64,000 nucleotides of DNA from Nocardia arthritidis NBRC 100137 (GCF_001612765.1 NZ_BDBB01000025.1:62001-126000), one strand, 5' to 3'. Positions 52,893 through 62,631 are shown, counted from the first letter of the stretch. The notes: generated from the letters alone by a model not told the origin. Numbers and translations are program-made.

Positions 52893-52910
52893 TCTGCTCA
52901 GGTGAGCAGA
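52893..52910 (+). promoter_or_regulatory. Hairpin in the rpmE leader
   Basis: TCTGCTCAGGTGAGCAGA is a perfect 8-bp inverted repeat around GG; in RNA it would fold as a 7-bp stem with loop AGGU. It begins about 8 nt after the predicted start of transcription. Confidence 0.4.
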
Positions 52911-52989
52911 GCTCCCGCCTAGTCGGTTCCGGTTCACGCTCAGCGCATCGCGCGCGGGCGACCCGGCGACCACAATCGAGAGGACATCC

Positions 52990-53220
52990 ATGAAGGCAGG
53001 AATTCACCCGACGTATGTCGACACCACGGTCGTCTGTGGTTGCGGCAACACCTTCCAGACTCGCAGCACCAAGGAGTCGGGACACATCACCGTCGAGGTC
53101 TGCTCGCAGTGCCACCCGTTCTACACCGGCAAGCAGAAGATCCTCGACACCGGTGGCCGCGTGGCCCGCTTCGAGGCCCGCTACGGCAAGCGTGCCGGCA
53201 AGAAGGCCGACGCCAAGTAG
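52990..53220 (+). CDS. rpmE: Ribosomal protein L31
   Basis: A 76-residue protein of the 50S subunit, located at the central protuberance. It is the zinc-binding (C+) form: CGCGNTF and CSQCHPF give the CxC...CxxC pattern. Genomes with Zur-regulated paralogues replace this form under zinc limitation; no zinc box is seen here. The start follows AGAGGACATCC. An intrinsic terminator follows directly, so it is a single-gene transcript between rho and prfA. Confidence 0.96.
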   Translation: MKAGIHPTYVDTTVVCGCGNTFQTRSTKESGHITVEVCSQCHPFYTGKQKILDTGGRVARFEARYGKRAGKKADAK

Positions 53221-53228
53221 CTTCCTCG

Positions 53229-53270
53229 CCGACGCCCGGTCCTGCTGCGCAGGCCGGGCGTCGGTGTTTT
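53229..53270 (+). terminator. Intrinsic terminator after rpmE
   Basis: CCGACGCCCGG pairs with CCGGGCGTCGG across a 14-nt loop, and TGTTTT follows. It starts 9 bp after the rpmE stop. Confidence 0.85.
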
Positions 53271-53301
53271 GTATGGACCGGCATCAGGAGAAGGAAGCAC
53301 T

Positions 53302-54372
53302 GTGACGCAACCGTCCGCCATCGACGACATCCTGGCCGAGTACGCGGGCCTGGAGACGCAGCTGGCCGATCCGTCGCTGCACAACGATGCGGGCGCCGCG
53401 CGCCGGGTCGGCAAGCGGTTCGCCGAGCTGGCCCCGGTCATGGCCACCTATCGCAAGCTCGAGACGGCGCGCGACGATCTGTCCGCCGCCCGGGAACTCG
53501 CCGCCGACGACTCCGCGTTCGCCGCGGAGGTCCCGGAACTGGAACGACAGGTCGAGGAACTGGAACAGGCGCTCGCCGACCTGCTGGCCCCCCGCGACCC
53601 GCACGACGGCGACGACGTCGTGCTCGAGGTGAAGTCCGGGGAAGGCGGCGAGGAGTCCGCGCTGTTCGCCTCCGACTTGGCCCGCATGTACGTGCGGTAT
53701 GCCGAGCGCCACGGCTGGAAGGTCGAGATCCTCGACGTCACCCTGTCCGACCTGGGCGGTTACAAAGAGGCGACGCTGTCGATCAAGAGCCGTGACGCGA
53801 CGCGCGAGGGTGTCTGGTCGCGCTTCAAGTTCGAGGGCGGGGTGCACCGGGTGCAGCGCGTCCCGGTGACCGAATCGCAGGGCCGCATCCACACGTCGGC
53901 GGCGGGCGTGCTGATCTATCCGGAGCCCGACGAGATCGAACAGGTGCAGATCGACGAGTCGGATCTGCGTATCGACGTCTACCGCTCCTCCGGAAAGGGC
54001 GGTCAGGGCGTCAACACCACCGACTCCGCGGTGCGCATCACCCATCTGCCCTCCGGCATCGTCGTCACCTGCCAGAACGAGCGCTCCCAGCTGCAGAACA
54101 AGGCGCGCGCCATGCAGGTGCTCGCGGCGCGGTTGCAGGCGCTGGCGGAAGAACAGGCGGATCAGGAGGCGGCGGCGGGCCGTGCCAGCCAGATCCGCAC
54201 GGTGGACCGCTCCGAGCGCATCCGCACCTACAACTTCCCGGAGAACCGGATCACCGACCATCGGATCGGTTTCAAGGCGCACAACCTCGACGCCGTGCTC
54301 GACGGGGACCTCGACGCGCTGCTGGACGCTCTCGGGAAGGCGGATCGCGAAGCACGTATGGCCGCGGAATAG
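53302..54372 (+). CDS. prfA: Peptide chain release factor 1
   Basis: 356 residues, recognising UAA and UAG. The tRNA-anticodon-like PVT tripeptide is in [18 protein letters not shown]. The peptidyl-transferase GGQ motif at 233-235 lies in [13 protein letters not shown]. The N-terminal domain is helical. The start is GTG at 53302, with GGAGAAGG upstream. The downstream prmC methylates the GGQ glutamine, so the two form a functional pair. Confidence 0.96.
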   Translation: MTQPSAIDDILAEYAGLETQLADPSLHNDAGAARRVGKRFAELAPVMATYRKLETARDDLSAARELAADDSAFAAEVPELERQVEELEQALADLLAPRDPHDGDDVVLEVKSGEGGEESALFASDLARMYVRYAERHGWKVEILDVTLSDLGGYKEATLSIKSRDATREGVWSRFKFEGGVHRVQRVPVTESQGRIHTSAAGVLIYPEPDEIEQVQIDESDLRIDVYRSSGKGGQGVNTTDSAVRITHLPSGIVVTCQNERSQLQNKARAMQVLAARLQALAEEQADQEAAAGRASQIRTVDRSERIRTYNFPENRITDHRIGFKAHNLDAVLDGDLDALLDALGKADREARMAAE

Positions 54373-54397
54373 CCGTCTTTCGGGCAGAGTCGGTGCC

Positions 54398-55276
54398 ATG
54401 TCTACGACCCGAGTCGCGCTGCGCCCCGTCATCAACGACGCCATCGAGACGTTACGGACCGCAGGGGTGCACAGTCCCCGCGCCGACGCCGAGCATTTGG
54501 CCGCGCACGTTCTCGGTGTGGAGCGAACCCGCCTGGCGCTGAGCCCGCTGGTGTCGCCGGACGAGCTGGATTCGTTCCGCGAGCTGGTTGCCCGCCGTGC
54601 CGAGCGAATCCCGTTGCAGCACTTGACCGGGACGGCCGTGATGGGCGCGCTCGACCTCGCGGTCGGCCCCGGCGTCTTCGTGCCGCGCCCGGAGACCGAG
54701 TTGCTGTACGCGTGGTCGCTGGCGCAATTGGAAGCGCTGCCGCATGATCACGCGCCGATTGTCGTCGACCTGTGCACCGGCTCCGGAGCGCTCGCGCTGG
54801 CTGTCGCGCACGCGCGTCCCGACGCCGAGGTGCACGCCGTCGAACTCGATCCCGCCGCCCTGGTCTGGGCGCGGCGCAACGCCGACGACCGCATCGCCGC
54901 GGGCGATACCCCCATCACCCTCTACGCCGACGACGCCACCGATCCCGAACTGCTCGCCGATCTGAACGGCCGGGTGGACATCGTGCTGTCCAACCCGCCC
55001 TACATCCCGGAGGGCGCTCGCCTCGACCCCGAGGTGGCCGAGCACGACCCGTCCGTCGCCCTGTTCGGCGGTCCGGACGGGCTGTCGGTCATCCGCGGGA
55101 TGATCCCGAACATCACCAGACTGCTGCGCCCCGGCGGCGCCACCGCCATCGAGCACGACGACACCAACGGCTCCGGCGTGGCCGCCCTCCTCACCGCCAC
55201 CGGCGTCTTCGCCGACGTCGTCGAGCACCCGGACCTGGCGGGCAAACCTCGCTTCGTCGCCGCCACCCACACCTGA
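54398..55276 (+). CDS. prmC: Peptide chain release factor N5-glutamine methyltransferase
   Basis: 292 residues. A helical N-terminal domain that binds the release factor is followed by a SAM-dependent methyltransferase domain. The SAM motif DLCTGSGALALAVAHA is near 126-141, and the catalytic NPPY (Asn199-Tyr202) is in IVLSNPPYIP. The start ATG at 54398 has a weak ribosome binding site. It modifies the Gln of GGQ in RF1 and RF2. A 397-bp spacer follows. Confidence 0.95.
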   Translation: MSTTRVALRPVINDAIETLRTAGVHSPRADAEHLAAHVLGVERTRLALSPLVSPDELDSFRELVARRAERIPLQHLTGTAVMGALDLAVGPGVFVPRPETELLYAWSLAQLEALPHDHAPIVVDLCTGSGALALAVAHARPDAEVHAVELDPAALVWARRNADDRIAAGDTPITLYADDATDPELLADLNGRVDIVLSNPPYIPEGARLDPEVAEHDPSVALFGGPDGLSVIRGMIPNITRLLRPGGATAIEHDDTNGSGVAALLTATGVFADVVEHPDLAGKPRFVAATHT

Positions 55277-55673
55277 CCCGCGCTTCGCTCGTCTGTAGCC
55301 GGACCCCACCCGAACCGGTGTGCTCCTGCGCGTACCTACCCGGCCTACCGGCCCGCCGCCTTCCGTGGACACCGCATGCGAGTCGTGAAGCCGACCGGAA
55401 CACGAGGGTGCGCGCTCATCCCCGGCGAGCGCGCGGCTCCAGCATGGTGGGGAGCCGAAGCCCTTTATCGACAGTGGTCGAATTCGGGTGCGGCGACCGC
55501 CACACCGCACTCGACGACTGATTTCGTGAGCACCCGGGTAACTCACCGGGCACGCCCAGAACTCGAGTGGCCTCTTGACGCGAGACCTGAACGCGAATCT
55601 CGCGCTCTCCAGCGGGTACGGCCTGAAGACCCGGGGAGGCGGGCCAGCGGCCCAGCATGCCAGGATGGTTGCC
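55277..55673 (+). other. Intergenic spacer between prmC and the Sua5/YrdC gene
   Basis: 397 bp with no gene that I can support. Open frames here are continuations of shadow frames. CAGGAT lies near the end, 9-10 nt before the next gene, as a possible -10 box. There is no repeat or hairpin worth naming. Confidence 0.5.
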
Positions 55674-56345
55674 GTGAGTACCGTCTACGACTGCGCGGAT
55701 CCCGACTCGCGCGCCGCCGGACTGTCCGCAGCCACCAGCGCCCTGAAATCCGGACGGTTGGTCGTGCTGCCTACCGACACCCTGTACGGGCTGGCCGCGG
55801 ACGCGTTCGATGCCACCGCGGTGAGTTCGCTGCTCGCGGCCAAGCGTCGCGGCAGGGACATGCCCGTGCCGGTGCTCGTCGGTTCCTGGCACACCATCGA
55901 CGGCCTGGTCTTCTCGGTGCGCCCGCAGGCGCGCGAGCTGATCCGGGCGTTCTGGCCCGGCGGCCTGAGTCTCGTTGTGCAGCAAGCGCCTTCGCTCGCC
56001 TGGGATCTCGGTGACACGCGTGGGACGGTGATGCTGCGGATGCCGCTGCACCCGGTGGCGCTGGAGTTGTTGCGTGAGGTCGGCCCGCTGGCGGTGTCGA
56101 GTGCCAACGTGTCCGGGCAGCCCCCGGCGAAGACGGCGGCCGAAGCCCGTGACCAACTCGGCGAGCTGGTCGGCGTCTACCTCGACGGCGGCCCGGCCGA
56201 GCACGCGGTGGCCTCCACCATCGTCGACCTGACCGCCGACCAGCCGCGCGTCCTGCGCGTGGGCGCGGTGCCCGTCGCCGACATCGCCGAGGTGCTCGGC
56301 ATGTCGCCGGAAGCGCTCAGCGGCGCCGCGCAGCAGCTCGGATGA
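55674..56345 (+). CDS. Threonylcarbamoyl-AMP synthase (Sua5/YrdC family)
   Basis: 223 residues of the YrdC domain that make threonylcarbamoyl-AMP from threonine, bicarbonate and ATP, for t6A at position 37 of ANN-decoding tRNAs. LVVLPTDTLYGLAADAFD holds the conserved KRxxxxP region partner, AAKRRGRDMPVPVLVGS the ATP site, and VSSANVSGQPP the product region. The GTG at 55674 matches the usual start; CAGGAT is near -10, suggesting a leaderless mRNA. The stop overlaps wecA by 4 bp, which links tRNA modification and cell wall synthesis genes. Confidence 0.9.
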   Translation: MSTVYDCADPDSRAAGLSAATSALKSGRLVVLPTDTLYGLAADAFDATAVSSLLAAKRRGRDMPVPVLVGSWHTIDGLVFSVRPQARELIRAFWPGGLSLVVQQAPSLAWDLGDTRGTVMLRMPLHPVALELLREVGPLAVSSANVSGQPPAKTAAEARDQLGELVGVYLDGGPAEHAVASTIVDLTADQPRVLRVGAVPVADIAEVLGMSPEALSGAAQQLG

Positions 56346-57499
56346 TGGGTTCGAGTGCCGTCGTCCCGCTTCGGGAGCTGCTCGTCGTGCTGCTCATCTC
56401 CGCGGTGGTGACGTTCCTGGCCACCGGTGGGGTGCGGGTGCTGGCGATCGGCTTCGGCGCGGTGGCCGTGCCCCGGGACCGGGACGTGCACGTCAAGCCG
56501 ATTCCGCGGATGGGCGGTGTCGGCATGTACATCGGTGTGGTCGCCGCGGTGCTGTTCGCCCACCAGCTGCCCGCGCTGCGCAGCGGCTTCGACTACAAAC
56601 CGAACATCCCGATCGCCGTGCTGGTGGCCGCCACGGTCATCGTGCTGGTCGGCATCGTCGACGATCGCTGGGGCCTGGACGCGTTGACGAAGTTCGCGGG
56701 CCAGGTGACGGCGGCGGGCGTGATGGCCGTCATGGGTTTGGGCTGGTATGTCATCTACAACCCGTTCAGCAACACCACGGTGGTGCTGGACGGCTTGCAG
56801 GGCGGGCTGGTCACGGTGGCGGTCACCGTCACCCTGGTCAACGCCATGAACTTCGTCGACGGTCTGGACGGCCTCGCGGCCGGTCTGGGTCTGATCGCGG
56901 CGCTGGCCGTCTTCGTGTTCTGCCTGGGACTGATGAACGAGCAGGGCGGCTCGGTGGACACCTACCCGCCGGCATTGCTGGCCGCCGCGCTCGCGGGTGG
57001 ATGCCTCGGATTCCTGCCGCACAATTTCCAGCCCGCGCGCATATTCATGGGCGACTCCGGCTCGATGCTGATCGGACTGATGCTGGCCGCGGTGTCGACC
57101 GGCGCGTCGGGGCGAATCCCGTTGCAGGGGTACGGCCCGCGCGACATCGTCGGTCTGCTTTCCCCGCTGTTGCTGGTCGGCGCGGTGATGTTCATTCCGG
57201 TGCTCGACCTGTTGCTCGCCATTGTGCGCAGGGTTCGCGCGGGCGTGAGTTTCTCGACGCCGGACAAAATGCACTTGCATCATCGCTTGCTGCAGATCGG
57301 CCATTCGCACCGCCGCGTGGTGCTGTTGATCTATTTGTGGGTCGGCGTGCTCGCCTTCGGCGCGGTCGGCACCTCGCTGATGGACCGCACGCTGGTCGTG
57401 TTGCTGATGGCGGGCGGGCTGGTTTTCGCCTTGGTGATCACCGCCATTCCGGGGCTGCGGCGTGGGGACCCGGCGAGTGACGGATCGGCGTCCGGGTAA
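56342..57499 (+). CDS. wecA: Decaprenyl-phosphate GlcNAc-1-phosphate transferase
   Basis: 385 residues with about eleven transmembrane segments, a PNPT-family membrane enzyme that transfers GlcNAc-1-phosphate to decaprenyl phosphate, the first step of the linker that joins arabinogalactan to peptidoglycan. Motifs are KPIPRMGGVGMYIG, VDDRWGLD (Mg-binding DDxxD type), NAMNFVDGLDGLAAG, FMGDSGSMLIG and MHLHHRLL. The ATG at 56342 overlaps the preceding stop, and another ATG follows at 56345. The C-terminus is short and polar. Confidence 0.93.
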   Translation: MMGSSAVVPLRELLVVLLISAVVTFLATGGVRVLAIGFGAVAVPRDRDVHVKPIPRMGGVGMYIGVVAAVLFAHQLPALRSGFDYKPNIPIAVLVAATVIVLVGIVDDRWGLDALTKFAGQVTAAGVMAVMGLGWYVIYNPFSNTTVVLDGLQGGLVTVAVTVTLVNAMNFVDGLDGLAAGLGLIAALAVFVFCLGLMNEQGGSVDTYPPALLAAALAGGCLGFLPHNFQPARIFMGDSGSMLIGLMLAAVSTGASGRIPLQGYGPRDIVGLLSPLLLVGAVMFIPVLDLLLAIVRRVRAGVSFSTPDKMHLHHRLLQIGHSHRRVVLLIYLWVGVLAFGAVGTSLMDRTLVVLLMAGGLVFALVITAIPGLRRGDPASDGSASG

Positions 57500-57510
57500 A
57501 GTCGGCGGCT

Positions 57511-57966
57511 GTGAGCTTCACACCCCGACCCGTGCCCGGCCCCGACGCGCCGCTGCGGTCCGCGCTGCGCTACGGACTGATCGGCTTGGGCGTGCTGGTT
57601 GTCCTGGCCGTCGCGCTGGGCGCCGCCGTCTCGGGTAGCTCCGGAGTGTGGGGCGCCGTGCTCGGCGCCGTGATCGGTGGCGGCTTCATCCTCACCACCG
57701 CGGCCGTCGTGCTGTTCGGCGCGAAGCTGCCGCCGAGTACCGCCGGTCTGATCATGCTGGTCAGCTGGGTGGGCAAAGTCCTGGTGGCGCTGATCGTCGT
57801 CGCGATCCTCCAGCGATTCGACTTCTACGATCGCGTCGTGCTGTTCCTCACGGTGGTCGGAGCCCTGGTCATCGTGCTCGGCGCGGAGACGTACGGCGTT
57901 GTCCGCCAGAAGGTTCCGTACGTGACGACGACCGAACCCGACACCGCGTCCGGTACTCGGGAGTAA
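57511..57966 (+). CDS. AtpI-like membrane protein of the ATP synthase operon
   Basis: 151 residues with four transmembrane segments (around LIGLGVLVVLAVALGA, VWGAVLGAVIGGGFILT, LIMLVSWVGKVLVALIV and VVLFLTVVGALVIVLG), the layout of the AtpI-like assembly factor found before atpB in mycobacteria and relatives. GTG start at 57511, 11 bp after wecA. A long spacer separates it from atpB, so it may be transcribed with wecA. Confidence 0.85.
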   Translation: MSFTPRPVPGPDAPLRSALRYGLIGLGVLVVLAVALGAAVSGSSGVWGAVLGAVIGGGFILTTAAVVLFGAKLPPSTAGLIMLVSWVGKVLVALIVVAILQRFDFYDRVVLFLTVVGALVIVLGAETYGVVRQKVPYVTTTEPDTASGTRE

Positions 57967-58293
57967 CGAAAACACCCCACCCCCTACACGCTGTCGTAGA
58001 TGACTTGGTAAAGTGTTGGTAAGCAAGCGACCAAGTCGGGTATCACTGAGGGGTCACCGCCGAGATCCCCTGCATGGGCCGCTATGCTTACTGCCGTGCC
58101 GGGCTCCGAGGGGTGTTCCGGTTCTGCATGTCGACGAATGTCGCCGACACACGTACAGACGCCTGGTGGAAATCAAACCACCGCCCAGCTGCTGACGAAC
58201 TTCGAGCCGACCTGAGTCGACCCAAATTGATCGTCAATGTCCGATCGAACCGCGGGAATGACCGTACCCGCGGCCCGAACACGGGAGAGAACG
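57967..58293 (+). promoter_or_regulatory. Spacer and likely promoter region of the ATP synthase operon
   Basis: 327 bp without a gene. GACTTGGT (58002-58009) and ACCAAGTC (58030-58037) are perfect 8-bp arms of a dyad. TTGGTA occurs at 58006 and 58016. TATCAC near 58041 and TATGCT at 58082 are possible -10 boxes. A regulator binding the dyad could control the operon. Confidence 0.4.
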
Positions 58294-59085
58294 CTGAGCG
58301 TCACCACTCTGGCGGCCGAGTTCCACGCGCCGTCGCTTACCGACTTCTTCCCTCCAGCTGTGCTGTTCGAGGGAACGCCGTTCGAACTCGATCGATTGAT
58401 GCTGATCCGCATTCTGATGACGGCCGTTCTCTCGGTCGTGATGGTGCTGGCATTCCGCTCGCCCCGGATCGTTCCGCGCGGCCTGCAGAATGTCGCCGAA
58501 ATCGGCCTGGTCTTCGTCAAGGAGCAGATCTGTGACGAGGTCCTCGGCAAAGAGTCGGGACGGAAGTTCTTCCCGCTGATCGCGACGATCTTCTTCACGG
58601 TCCTCTTTCTGAACTTCTCGGGTGTCGTGCCGGGGTTGAACATCTCGTCGAACGCCCGAATCGGCATGCCGCTGGTGCTGGCCGTCATCGCGTACCTGAC
58701 GTTCAACTACGTCGGTATCAAGAAGTACGGATTCCTCAACTACATGCGCAGCAGCATCGTCGTTCCGAACGTTCCCGCCGCACTGCACGTGCTGCTGATT
58801 CCGATCGAGTTCGTCTCGACCTTCATCCTGCGTCCGTTCACGCTGACCGTCCGACTCATGGCGAACATGCTGGCCGGCCACATCATGCTGGTGCTGTTCT
58901 TCAGCGCGACATGGTTCTTCCTGTTCGACGCCACCTCGTGGATGAAGGTGTTCTCGCCGTTCTCGCTGCTCGCAGGACTCGGATTCACGCTCTTCGAGCT
59001 GTTGGTCATCTTCCTGCAGGCCTACGTGTTTGCGCTGCTGACCGCCGTATACATCGGACTCGCACAGCACGCGGCCGATCACTGA
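58294..59085 (+). CDS. atpB: ATP synthase subunit a
   Basis: The membrane a subunit (proton half-channels) of F0. About six membrane segments; the essential Arg lies in RPFTLTVRLMANMLAGHI. A CTG at 58294 is proposed as start, because GGGAGAG lies 5 nt before it and the protein (263 residues) then begins at the conserved segment SVTTLAAEFHAPSLTDFF. The frame also contains ATGs at 58237 and 58258 without a ribosome binding site, giving up to 282 residues. It is the first gene of the ATP synthase structural operon. Confidence 0.9.
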   Translation: MSVTTLAAEFHAPSLTDFFPPAVLFEGTPFELDRLMLIRILMTAVLSVVMVLAFRSPRIVPRGLQNVAEIGLVFVKEQICDEVLGKESGRKFFPLIATIFFTVLFLNFSGVVPGLNISSNARIGMPLVLAVIAYLTFNYVGIKKYGFLNYMRSSIVVPNVPAALHVLLIPIEFVSTFILRPFTLTVRLMANMLAGHIMLVLFFSATWFFLFDATSWMKVFSPFSLLAGLGFTLFELLVIFLQAYVFALLTAVYIGLAQHAADH

Positions 59086-59412
<327 letters not shown>

Positions 59413-59417
59413 TTCCG

Positions 59418-59978
59418 ATGTACGAGTCAGTTTTGCTCGCGGCGGCGGAGGGAGAGGATGTGAATCCTCTCGTCCCCGAAACGTACGACATCATCTGGTC
59501 GATCGTCTGCGTCATCATCATCGGGTTCTTGTTCTACAAGTACGTGATCCCGCGCCTGATGAAGACGCTCGACGAGCGTTCCGAGAAGATCGAAGGCGGC
59601 ATCGCTCGCGCGGAAGCCGCGCAGGAAGAAGCTCAGCTCACCCTGCAGCAGTACCAGCAGCAGCTGGCCGACGCCCGGCTCGAGGCCGCGCGCATCCGCG
59701 AGGACGCGCGCACCCAGGGTCAGGAGATCCTGGCCCAGATGCGCTCGGAGGCCCAGGCCGAGGCCGACCGCATCATCGCGGCGGGCCACACCCAGCTGGA
59801 AGCCCAGCGCCAGCAGATCCTGACCGAACTGCGCCACGAAGTCGGCCGCACGGCCGTCGACCTGGCCGAGAAGATCATCGGGCAGTCGGTTTCGGACGAG
59901 GCCAAGCAGGCGGCCTCGATCGACCGTTTCCTCGACGAGCTCGACCAGACGGACGCAGGCATCGGGGTCGGAAGGTAA
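59418..59978 (+). CDS. atpF: ATP synthase subunit b
   Basis: The peripheral stalk subunit of 186 residues. One N-terminal membrane segment (about 20-38, [20 protein letters not shown]) is followed by a long helix ([21 protein letters not shown] and on) with heptad character up to about residue 165. The ATG is 5 bp after atpE. It is a separate gene from atpH, unlike the fused b-delta protein of Mycobacterium. Confidence 0.95.
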   Translation: MYESVLLAAAEGEDVNPLVPETYDIIWSIVCVIIIGFLFYKYVIPRLMKTLDERSEKIEGGIARAEAAQEEAQLTLQQYQQQLADARLEAARIREDARTQGQEILAQMRSEAQAEADRIIAAGHTQLEAQRQQILTELRHEVGRTAVDLAEKIIGQSVSDEAKQAASIDRFLDELDQTDAGIGVGR

Positions 59979-59997
59979 CGACGCGAAAGTGAGAAGC

Positions 59998-60807
59998 ATG
60001 TACGCAGCGAGCCGCGAGGCCAGTGCCCGGTCTCGGGAGGCGCTTCGGGCCGCTCTGACCGGAAGCGACAGTGCTGCGGCCACGACGGGGTCGGAACTGT
60101 TCGCCGTTGTCGCCGTGCTGGACGACCAGCGTTCGCTGCGTGTGGCGCTCGCGGACGTGTCGGTGCCGGGTTCCGCGCGTGCGGAACTCTGTGAGCGGGT
60201 CTTCGGCGGCAAGGTCAGCGCTGCCACGCTGGCAGTGCTGACCACCGCGGTGGCCGAGAACTGGTCGCGCACTTCTGATCTGGTGGACACCTTGGTGCTG
60301 CTCGGCCAGGAGGCGTTGCTGGAGTCGGCGGCCCAGCGTGGTCGCATCGAAGCGGTCGAGGACGAGCTGTTCCGGCTCGGCCGGATCATCAGCGACAACC
60401 CCGAGTTGGACCGGGCGCTGTCGGATCGGTCGCAGCAGGCTTCGGCCAAGGGCGAGCTGATCCAACGGCTGCTCGCCGGCAAGGCGGAGCCCATCACCCT
60501 GACCCTGGCGGAGCAGGTGGTGACCAGGCAGCGGTCGGGCATCAGCGCCGCCTTCGACGAGCTGTCCGACCTCGCGGCGGGGCGCCGCGATCAGATCGTC
60601 GCGCACGTGCGCGCCGCGATCGGGCTCAGCGAACAGCAGCGCGACCGGCTGGCCGCCTCGCTGCGGCGCATCTACGGCAAGGCGACCACGGTGCACATCC
60701 AGGTCGACCCGAGTTTGCTGAGCGGAGTCGTGGTGCGCGTCGGTGACGACGTGATCGACGGCAGCGCCATCGGCCGACTGGAGAAGATGCGCCGGGCCCT
60801 GACCTAG
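59998..60807 (+). CDS. atpH: ATP synthase subunit delta
   Basis: 269 residues (272 if GTG 59989 is used), longer than the 177 residues of E. coli delta but like the actinobacterial form. The C-terminal OSCP-type domain carries VHIQVDPSLLSGVVVRVGDD and VIDGSAIGRLEKMRRAL, the conserved ending. GAGAAG is just before the ATG. It links F1 to the stalk. The extra N-terminal helical region corresponds to the part present in the mycobacterial b-delta fusion. Confidence 0.93.
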   Translation: MYAASREASARSREALRAALTGSDSAAATTGSELFAVVAVLDDQRSLRVALADVSVPGSARAELCERVFGGKVSAATLAVLTTAVAENWSRTSDLVDTLVLLGQEALLESAAQRGRIEAVEDELFRLGRIISDNPELDRALSDRSQQASAKGELIQRLLAGKAEPITLTLAEQVVTRQRSGISAAFDELSDLAAGRRDQIVAHVRAAIGLSEQQRDRLAASLRRIYGKATTVHIQVDPSLLSGVVVRVGDDVIDGSAIGRLEKMRRALT

Positions 60808-60861
60808 CGCCCTTCCACCACCCCCGACATTCCAGACCCAGACAGCGAGAGCAGGAAGAAC

Positions 60862-62499
60862 ATGGCGGAGCTGACGATCTCCTCCGACGAGATCCGTAGC
60901 GCGATCGAGAGCTACACCCAGAGCTACACCCCCGAGACCTCCATCGAAGAAGTCGGTGTGGTCACCGACACCAGCGACGGCATCGCGCACGTCAGCGGCC
61001 TGCCCTCGGCAATGGCCAACGAGCTGCTCGAGTTCCCGGGCGGCGTGCTCGGCGTCGCGCTGAACCTCGAGGACCGTGAGATCGGTGCGGTCATCCTCGG
61101 CGAGTTCGCCGAGATCGAGGAGGGCCAGGAGGTCCGCCGGACCGGTGACGTGCTCTCGGTCCCGGTCGGCGACAAGTTCCTCGGCCGCGTGGTGAACCCG
61201 CTGGGCCAGCCGATCGACGGCCTCGGCGAGATCGAGTCCGAGGAACAGCGCGTGCTCGAGCTGCAGGCCGCGACCGTGCTGGAGCGTCAGCCGGTCGAGG
61301 AGCCGCTGGCCACCGGCATCACCGCGATCGACGCGCTGACCGCCATCGGCCGCGGCCAGCGTCAGCTGATCATCGGCGACCGCAAGACCGGCAAGACCGC
61401 GGTCTGCATCGACGCGATCCTGAACCAGAAGGCCAACTGGGAGACCGGCGACCCGACCAAGCAGGTGCGCTGCATCTACGTCGCCATCGGCCAGAAGGGC
61501 TCCACCATCGCGGGCGTGAAGGCCGCGCTGGAGCAGCACGGCGCGCTGGAGTACACCACCATCGTCGCCGCCCCGGCCTCCGACTCCGCCGGCTTCAAGT
61601 GGCTGGCCCCCTACACCGGTTCGGCCATCGGCCAGCACTGGATGTACCAGGGCAAGCACGTGCTCATCGTGTTCGACGACCTGACCAAGCAGGCCGAGGC
61701 CTACCGCGCCATCTCGCTGCTGCTGCGTCGCCCGCCGGGCCGCGAGGCCTACCCGGGTGATGTCTTCTACCTGCACTCCCGGCTGCTGGAGCGTTGCGCG
61801 AAGCTGTCCGACGAGCTGGGCGCGGGCTCGATGACCGGTCTGCCGATCATCGAGACCAAGGCCAACGACATCTCGGCGTTCATCCCCACCAACGTCATCT
61901 CGATCACCGACGGCCAGGTGTTCCTCGAGTCCGACCTGTTCAACAAGGGTGTCCGCCCGGCGATCAACGTCGGTACCTCGGTCTCCCGCGTCGGTGGCGC
62001 CGCCCAGACCAAGGGCATGAAGAAGGTGGCGGGCTCGCTGCGTCTGGAACTGGCGCAGTACCGCGAGCTGGAGGCGTTCTCCGCGTTCGCCTCCGACCTC
62101 GACGCGGCCTCGCTGGCGCAGCTCGAGCGCGGCGCCCGCTGGGTCGAGCTGCTCAAGCAGGACCAGTACTCGCCGGTGCCGGTCGAGGACCAGATCATCT
62201 CGATCTACCTGGTCGACCGTGGCCACTACGACTCGATCCCGGTCGGTGACATCCGCCGCTTCAACGCCGAACTGCTGGAGGAACTGCACCGCAGCGCCGC
62301 CGACGCGTTCAAGGCCATCGAGGGCGGCAAGGTGCTCGACGGCGAGGCGGCCGAGCAGGTCGAGGCGGCCACCAAGAAGTTCCTGGGGACCTTCCTCACC
62401 TCCGACGGCACTCCCGTGGTGAACGAGGCCGAGGCGGGCCAGCTCGACCACGAAGAGGTCGAGTCGCTGTCGGTGACCCGCAAGCACGTCGAGAAGTAA
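60862..62499 (+). CDS. atpA: ATP synthase subunit alpha
   Basis: 545 residues of the non-catalytic F1 subunit. The N-terminal beta barrel region ([19 protein letters not shown]) is followed by the nucleotide domain with the P-loop [10 protein letters not shown] (172-181) and the alpha signature [17 protein letters not shown]. The C-terminal extension of about 30 residues is typical of mycobacterial-type alpha. A long opposite-strand open frame across it is a codon-bias shadow. A hairpin-forming repeat lies in the 132-bp gap to atpG. Confidence 0.97.
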   Translation: MAELTISSDEIRSAIESYTQSYTPETSIEEVGVVTDTSDGIAHVSGLPSAMANELLEFPGGVLGVALNLEDREIGAVILGEFAEIEEGQEVRRTGDVLSVPVGDKFLGRVVNPLGQPIDGLGEIESEEQRVLELQAATVLERQPVEEPLATGITAIDALTAIGRGQRQLIIGDRKTGKTAVCIDAILNQKANWETGDPTKQVRCIYVAIGQKGSTIAGVKAALEQHGALEYTTIVAAPASDSAGFKWLAPYTGSAIGQHWMYQGKHVLIVFDDLTKQAEAYRAISLLLRRPPGREAYPGDVFYLHSRLLERCAKLSDELGAGSMTGLPIIETKANDISAFIPTNVISITDGQVFLESDLFNKGVRPAINVGTSVSRVGGAAQTKGMKKVAGSLRLELAQYRELEAFSAFASDLDAASLAQLERGARWVELLKQDQYSPVPVEDQIISIYLVDRGHYDSIPVGDIRRFNAELLEELHRSAADAFKAIEGGKVLDGEAAEQVEAATKKFLGTFLTSDGTPVVNEAEAGQLDHEEVESLSVTRKHVEK

Positions 62500-62537
62500 C
62501 GCGAGCCGGCAAATGCGCTATTCGATCCGCGGCATGC

Positions 62538-62582
62538 GCGACGGGCACGAAGGAGCAAGCGTGCGCGAGCTCCTCGTGCCCG
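62538..62582 (+). repeat. Dispersed repeat, copy B, with a hairpin
   Basis: 62538-62566 matches 63622-63650 at 26 of 29 positions. Its CGGGCACGAAGGAGC (62542-62556) pairs with GCTCCTCGTGCCCG (62569-62582) with one bulged A and a 12-nt loop. It lies in the spacer between atpA and atpG. Confidence 0.65.
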
Positions 62583-62631
62583 GCGTGTGCCGTCAATCCC
62601 ACGCAGCGAATGAAGGGAGTGTGAACCGCTG

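Noticed and set aside
59875-62487. An 870-codon open frame on the minus strand opposite atpA
   Set aside because: The opposite strand encodes a complete ATP synthase alpha subunit; high GC leaves the antisense frame free of stops. Its composition is low in complexity with no domain.
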